From: Marsupella aquatica
Lineage: Eukaryota > Marchantiophyta
Direction of reading: 5' to 3'
DNA: 64,000 nucleotides
NCBI GenBank assembly: GCA_973895155.1
Contig: OZ316893.1
Coordinates: forward strand, 806,001-870,000
Shown piece by piece: positions 57,437 through 64,000 of this stretch. The notes beneath the pieces are model-generated. The model searched no databases. It saw only the letters and a list, made by a program, of their open reading frames with translations, and was not told the origin of the DNA. A program made the translations under genes and the position numbers. The stretch's first letter is position 1; each line of letters begins with the position of its first letter.

Positions 57437-58489
57437 CACCGCCCCGTCCACCACTTCCCCTCCTCCTGGACCTCACTCCGGCCCTAAAATCCTTCTATCA
57501 ACACACGCTTCTACCTACATCGCACCCCCACCGAGTGCACACCCTGTGTGAAGTGTGGTGCTGCTCACTTTCTCTGCCACCACCCGCCGTGCCGCAGCTC
57601 CATGCCATCGCCCACGCCATCGCTGCCCATCCTGCTCGTCATCGCCTCTCCTCTCCTCCTCCCTCCCCTCCCTTCTGTCACCTCCCCCGCCTCGCCTCGT
57701 CTTCGATCAGCCCCCCGCGCTAAAACCTGGAAACTGCTCGATACCAAAGGAATATGTTAGGGTTTAAACGCCTTCTTCGAATGTGAAATTACCCTGATCG
57801 AGGTGACAGGTCCTGTATTAATTGCAAAATCTAAAGTCCATTGTGATTTCTTCAGCTTAACATCGCAAGATCAAAGTCAACCACACAACAGTGAAAAGTA
57901 CCAGAGCTCCAGCCTTCCGAGCCATGCCCTTGGATCTTATATCAGACTGCTCGACATAACCTCTTCTTTGCTCCCCATTCTCAACGACTATTTGTCTCCT
58001 AATTTTTTGATAAGGTGCAGCTGCCCGTAAAGTTGCATCCACAGCCAATCGCTTCACATGACTCTAATCGAAGAGAGTAAATGAAATAATGTAAAGAACT
58101 TGCAAGTCCGCGGGGATCCATGGGCATTAGAATACGCAAGGCATACCTTGGAAGCATGGGCTTGATATATCGTCCTCTGCCCTTAGAGGATATAACATTC
58201 TTGGCACGGCCTCAGCAAAGAAAGCACTTGGGAAACGTTATGAGTTTGTTGATAGACGATCATCAAGCAGGACCAGAAAAGCTTACAAGAGAAGTTCTAC
58301 TTGGGTGACTAATTGTTATCATAACCCACGGAATGTGTCCAGTACATCTAAGAATGGGAGGCGAATCCGACAAGTAAAAGTTCCAGAACTCATTGCTTTC
58401 TTCAGATCATCCACACCAACCCCGTTAAGGCCCTGCAAAGCGACAAATACGGCACCCTCACGGCCATTAGCTCCGCCTCTTCCACACAT
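57437..58489. other. CT-rich promoter-side region of the DUF760 gene
   Basis: On the plus strand this is C- and T-rich (57.44-57.72 kb), as expected 5' of the minus-strand gene; overlapping frames there are low-complexity. A plus-strand stretch near 58170-58310 reads as a charged coding-like segment (ASAKKALGKRYEFVDRR) but has no recognised family or exon partners. Confidence 0.35.
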
Positions 58490-58578
58490 AAGTCTCAGAT
58501 ATACACCCGGTTTGTACTTGTCCACATAAGTCTCGCATATACACCCGGTTTAGTCTCGCATATACACCCGGTTTGTAC
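58490..58578. repeat. Short tandem repeat, three units of about 25-37 bp
   Basis: The unit agtctc(a/g)(c/g)atatacacccggttt occurs three times, twice followed by gtactt. It looks like local slippage. Confidence 0.7.
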
Positions 58579-58666
58579 TTTTCCGGCAAATAAAGTCTTT
58601 AGAGACCGTCAACCGGCAAGTGAACCCGGACCGTCCTGGCCCCGGCCCGAGTTCCTCACTTCACCC

Positions 58667-58985
58667 ACTTCCCCCCGGCCCCATCCCCCGGTCTCCCCCC
58701 TTTACGCACATTCCCGGCCCCATCCCCCGGTCTCCCCCCTTTACACACACTCCCGGCCCCAGGTCAGCCGGGCCGGGCCGGGCCGGGCCAGAGTTTAGGG
58801 TTAGGCCGGGCCGGCAGGGAGGAGGGGAGGAGGGGAGGGGAGGGCCGGTTCTGGGGGAGGGTTGGGTCCCAGGAGGGCAGGGCCGGGTCCGGGAGGGGAA
58901 GACAGGCAGGGTCTGGGACAAGGCCGGGTTTTGGCTGGGAAGAGTTTGGGCCAGGCCGGGGAATAAGTGCAAATATCCGTCAAAT
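58667..58985. repeat. GC-rich repeat block with ccgggcc array
   Basis: A 43-bp unit (cccggccccatcccccggtc...) occurs twice (58674 and 58715), followed by a gggcc array near 58768-58790 and a long G/A-rich plus strand. Long frames on both strands reflect composition (Pro/Gly-rich) and are not supported as genes. Confidence 0.6.
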
Positions 58986-59097
58986 AGGGGCATTTTAGTC
59001 CAGCAAATGCCGAGTTTACGTGCCAGGCAAGTCGGCAAGTTGCCCGTCACTTCAAACCGGGGATATACAGAATTGAAAGGGCTGACAACAAAAAACC

Positions 59098-59235
59098 TCA
59101 ATCGATACAAACACAAAATACAACCAGAAGAGCAGCAAGTACCAGACAGCCGCCACAGATGGCCTCCATGACGAGATATTTGATTTGCTCCTTGCTTAAG
59201 GTGACCTCCTTCAGCCACTCCCTCCCCATGATTTC
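59098..59235 (-). CDS. Possible terminal exon encoding a membrane anchor
   Basis: After a good acceptor (gggtttgcag) a minus-strand frame of 45 codons reads [20 protein letters not shown] followed by a hydrophobic segment ([14 protein letters not shown]) and a stop after Asp. This looks like a tail-anchored C-terminus. No upstream exon was identified, so the parent gene is unknown and chance cannot be excluded. Confidence 0.3.
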   Translation of the reverse strand, partial: EIMGREWLKEVTLSKEQIKYLVMEAICGGCLVLAALLVVFCVCID

Positions 59236-59929
59236 CTGCAAACCCAACCTCGTCAATGATTATAATTCTTCTAGTAAATGACATCACATTGGGAATAGAA
59301 TAGTCTTGCTACCATGAAGAAAAGAAAAGGAAAAAATAACTAAGATTGTGGCCTGATTTCCATCCTAAGTGGTTTTTGCTTATTGCAGTGTGTAATATGG
59401 ATAGATGCTCGATCAGAGAAAAAGACAGCCCAATAGCTAGTTACACAACAGGTTTCCAAAGGACTTGTGTCGATAAAAACTGCTTAACAACTCAGCTTCG
59501 TAGGACACAAAAAACTGCCCTTTTACATCTGAATTTTTTCTTAAAATGACTTGTCCACAAAGCTGTCACTTCCATTCAGTATTCAACTCTAAACCCTGAA
59601 ACCTCAAAACCAGTATTGTAAACCCAAACTTACAATTTGCAAAATGATTTGGCTAAATTCAGCTGCCACAAACTCTTTTTGCAGCTCTCCATTCCTCTCG
59701 TAAACCCTGTTGTCCACCAATCATGGCATAGTGAATCCTAAATCACTTGTGTCTTTACAATGTCGATTGCTTCATTGACATACGTCTGCTTGCACTTGCT
59801 TTGCATTTTCTTGAAACTGAGTAGCAATCTCCTCAACATTAACTTGGTCGTCAAAGTTCATCTCATTATCTACATAGAGCCAGATATTATGCACTTTTTT
59901 AAGATTTACTCTTAGGTCTAGAGTTACGA
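59236..59929. other. Non-coding stretch
   Basis: No convincing gene. A short acidic minus-strand frame within 59772-59990 (VNVEEIATQFQENAKQ) is coding-like but isolated. Confidence 0.3.
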
Positions 59930-60241
59930 CTGTACCATAGTTAAGGCTAACCTTAGTCACAGACTTGGTTAGGTTAGTCATGATGTGCACACTCTATAAC
60001 CAAGCGGTGTTTGCTTGGAGAGTGGGAACTCAGGCTCATTGTTACGGAGCTAGTTGAGAGATAGAGAGAGCTTGCGCTATGGATGCTTGGTATGGTCGGT
60101 CGGCCTAGAGTGCAGTAAAGCTCATGTGTGTTCCCGTGGACGTAGCCTCATGTGGAGGTGAACCACATATCTCTCTATGTCAACTCTTGTTTGTTGGATG
60201 GTTCATGTGCTTGCCATTGCAATTGTCGTCTATGCTCAACA
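59930..60241 (+). mobile_element. Copia-type LTR remnant ending CTCAACA
   Basis: From about 60030 the order ggctcattgttacggagcta, gagcttgcgctatggatg, cctagagtgcagtaaagctc, gtgttcccgtg and gtcgtctatgctcaaca follows the reverse complement of the LTR at 36341-36689 closely to its last base. The 5' part is diverged. Confidence 0.75.
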
Positions 60242-60289
60242 CACTTCACAACATCAGGTATGGGATCAACAAAACATATTTTAATTACT

Positions 60290-60467
60290 TTGCCACTAAA
60301 GATGTTCTAATGTCACTGTTTTTTCTGTATTTATAAAAATGTCATGGTTTCGTATTCGGATGACAAGTTTACCAGGGTTACCAGGGGAACTATATACAAA
60401 AACAGTGACATTTTTATAAATCCAAAAAAATAGTGGCAGTTTAGGGTTCAAACATCTTTAGTGGCAA
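60290..60467. mobile_element. Foldback/MITE-like element with about 65-bp terminal inverted repeats
   Basis: The left arm (60290 on: tgccactaaagatgtt, tgtcactgttttt, atttataaaaatgtca) and the right arm (60402-60467) are imperfect reverse complements over their whole length, around a short centre. The termini read TTGCCACTAAAG...CTTTAGTGGCAA. No clear target duplication was found. Confidence 0.65.
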
Positions 60468-60939
60468 TGTACTTAAAAGCTAATCAACAAAATTCATTCA
60501 AATGTACTTCCTGATTGCTCTCACAGCTGTGACCAATCCAAGTAATATGAAGTGATATAGGGCAAAGACAACGCACGAGTAATAGGGGTTATAAGTAAAC
60601 CTTAGATTGGTTGCAATTCAATAATTAAGAGCACCTTCGTCGGGGTTGTGTGTGGCAATTTGAGAAGGGTCTACAAAGGGTGCCAAAGCTGACACCCTCT
60701 ATTTCCACTACATTCTCGAATTTGGTGAGCACATTGAGTAAAAAATTGCTAATTTCTTCATCTAGAAGGTTGATCTCATCCACTTACAATAGACCCTGGT
60801 ATGGGTATCAACCAAGATTCCCTGCTGAAAAACAGTCATGCTAGTCTTCATTGACTCTTCCACATGAACAGAACCTAGGAGACGATACTCTATTATACCT
60901 TTCAGGGTTAACTCTTGTCTTGGGTTACTTCTTGTTACT

Positions 60940-61188
60940 TAGGCTAAACTATCATTAGGGTGTTAATGGTGATGAGTCACAACTTTTGCATCTAGCATAT
61001 AGAGGGGCTAGGGAGAGCTCTTCTTGGAGACCCATGCTCATTGTTGAGGGAGCTAGCTAGGTGCTAGGAGGAGAGCTTGTGCAAGGAGACTTTGTGTGGC
61101 CATGGTGGCCAAAGCTTAGTAAAGCTCTTGTGTGTTCCCGTGAACAGAGCCTTGACAAAGGTGAACCACGTATCTTGGTGTCGGTGTG
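60940..61188 (+). mobile_element. Outer copia-type LTR, left part (split by a solo LTR)
   Basis: The boxes catgctcattgttgaggga, ggagagcttgtgc, cttagtaaagctcttgtgtg, ttcccgtgaac and gtgaaccacgtatc match the copia LTR family at 36.3 and 60.0 kb. The expected LTR end continues after the inserted solo LTR at 61523-61578, closing with cgcaaca. The left boundary is uncertain. Confidence 0.55.
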
Positions 61189-61522
61189 TGTTAAGGATTG
61201 CTCTTAGTCTTGTGACTCATAGGTTACGGCACTTAGGCTAACCACAGTTAGGATCTTAGCTGAGGTTAGGTTAGTTGTGTGTGACCTTGTATATACCAGG
61301 GCTAGTGTAAGCCGCTGGTGTGTGGTGCTAACTCATTGTAACAGAGCAACAGGAGGAAGAGAGAGAGAGCATGTAAGTTCGTCTACTCTTGAAGTAAAGC
61401 TTGAGTGTTCGTGTGGACGTAGCCTTGGAGAAAAGGTGAACCACGTAGAGATTGTGTCGACTACGTGTGCATAGAATGAATCATGGTTGTATGGTCATTG
61501 CGAATGACGTCTTAGTTCAACA
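61189..61522 (+). mobile_element. Solo LTR, 334 bp, inserted into another LTR
   Basis: It begins TGTTAAGG and ends TTCAACA and is flanked by the perfect 5-bp duplication GTGTG (61184-61188 and 61523-61527). It is the reverse-complement partner of the solo LTR at 25438-25769, with few differences. Nesting inside a second LTR orders the two insertions in time. Confidence 0.85.
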
Positions 61523-61578
61523 GTGTGTGCATGCTTGCTGGTTCTGCTTGTGGTTGTTTCGTGACAGTTTTCGCAACA

Positions 61579-62450
61579 ATACCAAGAAGAATCTGGAAGT
61601 GTTGGGGACAAACAACTAATTATTCCAATTAAATAAGCAACCAACCACTTTGATGTAACATACAAAAAAGTACCCCAAATTTTCAGGTTGCAAGAAACCA
61701 ATTCATCCCCTTGGAATTACAAGGGGGCAGTGCAATACAGTCTATCACAGGGGAAAGCAAGATGTTAGAGGAGGGATCTGCTCACTACCAACTTGCACAA
61801 ATGGAGCTCTAATACTCGTTTGTGCAAAGCAAGATGGGAAAGTGGAGCTCTTGTGGGAATGCAAAGTTCAGAATACTCGTTTGTGCATTGCAAGACTCTG
61901 TGTGAATTAGACTGTCCGCTGGCATTGCTCTGACTAATGTATTTTCCTTTTTTCTTCGAGTAATAGTCTACCGTGCAAAAGTATAATCTACCATGCATAA
62001 GTGGAAGGCCTGGGAATGAGCCCTGTCTTGCACTTATACATGCTTTGTATTATAGCGTAGTGCAAACGCAATCAATCGCATACGTCAAAAGCGTATCTGA
62101 CTTCGCTGTGCTTTGCATAGGCCATAGGGGCTTTGCACTCTTACCCTGCTAAGAGGATGGCGGGTACTTCAACACTTTGTAAGGATTCACTCATGTAAAC
62201 TTGTCCTTCATTTATCATTAAAGCCATCTCTTACTCTTCATGTACTTGTGGGGATTTGTATGCATTTATTATGGTTTGTACTTACACATTTTTTGTCTTA
62301 GTGAATGTGACTTGCACTTATCCAACCAACAACAAAAAGAGCAATACATCTAAAAATCCAGGAAAGTGTTTGGGTTTTCCTTGTACTTAACCACGTTTTG
62401 CACGTTACACACAGTCAGCTTAGACACAATGGACTGTAGTCTCAAAAAGG
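61579..62450. other. Non-coding stretch
   Basis: A loose duplication around 'atactcgtttgtgca(a/t)(a/t)gcaaga' occurs near 61812 and 61871. Nothing else can be assigned. Confidence 0.35.
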
Positions 62451-62514
62451 TGTCTTGTTAGTGTGACTGTCTAAAGCTAAAGTTCCTGAAACTCCGTTTG
62501 TTCTGATGAAACAC

Positions 62515-62715
62515 GACAAAAACTGAAATTATCAACCACATTTTCCTTAGTATATAATATTGTAATAATCTCCATGATGCTAGGTGTATATAGCACTGTT
62601 CTGGTAACAGGGCCATAACAGATCTCAAACACAATTTCCTTGTATATAATATTGTCCTGGCAACAATTTTCATCTGTGTACGGTAATGTCCTGGTAACAG
62701 GGCATCGTGGGCCAT
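62515..62715. repeat. Tandem pair of about 100 bp
   Basis: The boxes ttccttNgtatataatattgt and gt(t/c)ctggtaacagggc occur in the same order twice, at about 62545/62596 and 62636/62687. Overlapping minus-strand frames arise from the repeat. Confidence 0.55.
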
Positions 62716-63186
62716 GATAAAAACCCACAAGGGGTTTAGCCCCAGTTGTGAGGGACTGTTGGCCCTTGTAAGAGGACATTGATACAATTTTAAGGCCAAA
62801 AATTTGTTATTTTAGTATTTTTAGTAACTTTCGAGTAAATTTAGTGGAGGTTGTCCTGATCTAAAACTCTAGAGCCTGCATTCTTCTCTCTAAAGAACCC
62901 AAGATTACAACGAGAAAAATACCAAGTTCATTAAGGAATGACATACCAGAACATTGTATTAGCAACCCTTTAAAGAAATGCATTTTGGCGAGAGGCATAA
63001 TAGTTTTCTCCTACGTCACACTTCTCATTATGACAGCTGTCTAGATGGGCACTGCTGGAACAGGCCTAATGACAATTGCACATTATGACCCCCCACATGT
63101 AGCTCTCTACTGTAGTTGGGCACTGTTGGAATAAGGCCATGGATCATTGCACATCAAAAACCAGGAGCATTCAGTGTACTCTGCTG

Positions 63187-63930
63187 CATGGCGAGCATCC
63201 CAAGGTTGAATGAATTTCCTATACCATGAGTTCATGATGAACCCTACAATTCTTTGATATCACTCTGTTGTTATTACTCTACATATCCAGCTGGAGAATT
63301 TTGATGTGTAATTACTAGGATGCTTAGAATAGCGGTTCCTATACTGCTATATGACAAGAATCCCCAGGGTTGAATGGACTTCCTATACCATGATGAACCC
63401 AATTGTGCTTTGATAACACAGTATTGTTGCTTTACATATCCCCGTTTGCAGCATTTTGATGCGCAATTAGCGGGATGCCTGGAATAAGGGTTCCTATGCT
63501 CAGATGAGCTCAATTATTCTGAATAAGGGTTCCTATACCATGATGAACCTAATTATTCTTTGATATCAGTAGGGCGTCTCAACCCTATAGCTTTGCGGGC
63601 TCCTTCCGGTCACCTGGATGCCTTGGGTCGCTTCCCGAAATGAACACCGGGACCCAAAATCGGGTGCTCCAAAAACGAAGGTTGAACCTTGACTCGAACC
63701 TAATTTAAGTCAGTCTGTGACAGACAGAATGTAAGTCCGGATCATAAAAAAAAATCAGTAAGAAATTTGAGGGAGTGAACTCGGCAGGCCACCTGATTTG
63801 GACGACCCGGGTCACGGAAGTACCGGGTGTCCATTGGGAATGTGAGACGCCCTAGTGTTCTTTCTCTACCTGTTCCGCCCCAGCATTTTGATCTGCAATT
63901 ACTACAGGGACGCCTGGAATAGCCAGCAAA
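63187..63930. repeat. Tandem array with about 160-bp units, interrupted by a MITE
   Basis: Units share the order ggttgaatg, cttcctataccatgatgaac, ttctttgata(t/a)ca, ctttacatatcc, cattttgatgNgNaattac, ggatgc(c/t)tNgaatag and ggttcctat. At least two full units and two partial ones are present. Its core matches the 22.1-kb tandem pair. Confidence 0.7.
63571..63853. mobile_element. MITE, 283 bp, 11-bp terminal inverted repeats, AGT target duplication
   Basis: The ends AGGGCGTCTCA and TGAGACGCCCT are perfect reverse complements and are flanked by AGT on both sides (63568-63570 and 63854-63856). It splits one unit of the 63-kb tandem array: the neighbouring unit reads cagtattgttgc where this one reads cAGT-[element]-AGTgttctttc, giving an empty site for comparison. 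A 3-bp duplication would fit a PIF/Harbinger- or CACTA-like mover. Matching ends occur at 1224-1235 and 8003-8013. It is GC-rich and non-coding. Confidence 0.75.
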
Positions 63931-64000
63931 GGAAGGAAGCGGCACCACCCAGTAAACCATTATTCAGTCCGCATGCCGTGCACAGAAGAACCAGTGTAAA

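Noticed and set aside
58661-59287. 208-codon minus-strand frame
   Set aside because: It is mostly Pro/Gly-rich translation of GC-rich repeats. Its first part overlaps a better-supported exon in another frame.
1-64000. tRNA, rRNA, CRISPR array, bacterial operon features
   Set aside because: No intact box A/box B pair with cloverleaf, no conserved rRNA block and no regularly spaced repeats with unique spacers were seen. The tRNA-like sequence at 2.8 kb is a SINE.

Overview
This window looks like a repeat-rich nuclear segment of a green plant (streptophyte). Two host genes are plant-type and carry spliceosomal introns: an ARP1-like RRM protein, and a two-domain DUF760 protein with a likely plastid leader. 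Short TTTAGGG-type repeats occur, and most of the remaining sequence is LTR-retrotransposon and other repeat debris. No rRNA, tRNA, CRISPR or prokaryotic feature is visible. A seed-free lineage (charophyte, bryophyte, lycophyte or fern) is an inference, based mainly on the retrotransposon-borne DNA methyltransferase, a combination I know from charophytes.

Layout. 0-1 kb: minus-strand reading frame with an RPA1/MEIOB-like OB fold. 1-9 kb: repeats, including a tRNA-like SINE with a 13-bp target-site duplication. 9-15 kb: plus-strand ARP1-like RRM gene, resolved here into six exons (314 residues). 15-23.6 kb: mostly non-coding, with one unassigned minus-strand coding-like exon. 23.6-26.1 kb: a Ty3/gypsy gag remnant, a ~70-80 bp minisatellite and a copia-type solo LTR. 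27.6-35.2 kb: two decayed divergent genes. One (minus) encodes a ParB-like domain plus a beta-class N4/N6 DNA methyltransferase. The other (plus) encodes a DUF7869-like, transposase-like protein. A shared intergenic region holds a palindromic direct repeat. 36.3-39.8 kb: a 5'-truncated minus-strand Ty1/copia element with an intact RT-RNase H frame. 40.8-49.6 kb: a Ty3/gypsy element with gag, zinc knuckle, protease, an embedded C5 cytosine methyltransferase, RNase H, integrase and a C-terminal PHD finger; its RT core is deleted. 50-57.5 kb: repeat copies, then the minus-strand DUF760 gene. 57.5-64 kb: GC-rich repeats, LTR remnants, a nested solo LTR, a foldback element and a MITE in a tandem repeat.

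The main result is that two unrelated kinds of DNA methyltransferase sit inside mobile or mobile-like DNA 15 kb apart. One is a C5 enzyme coupled to a histone-reader-type PHD finger in a Ty3 polyprotein. The other is a bacterial-style beta-class amino-methyltransferase with a ParB-like domain, divergent from a transposase-like gene. Both are inactivated. Most in-frame stops are one C-to-T transition from a sense codon, and the gypsy LTR differences are almost all transitions, as expected for silenced, methylated repeats.
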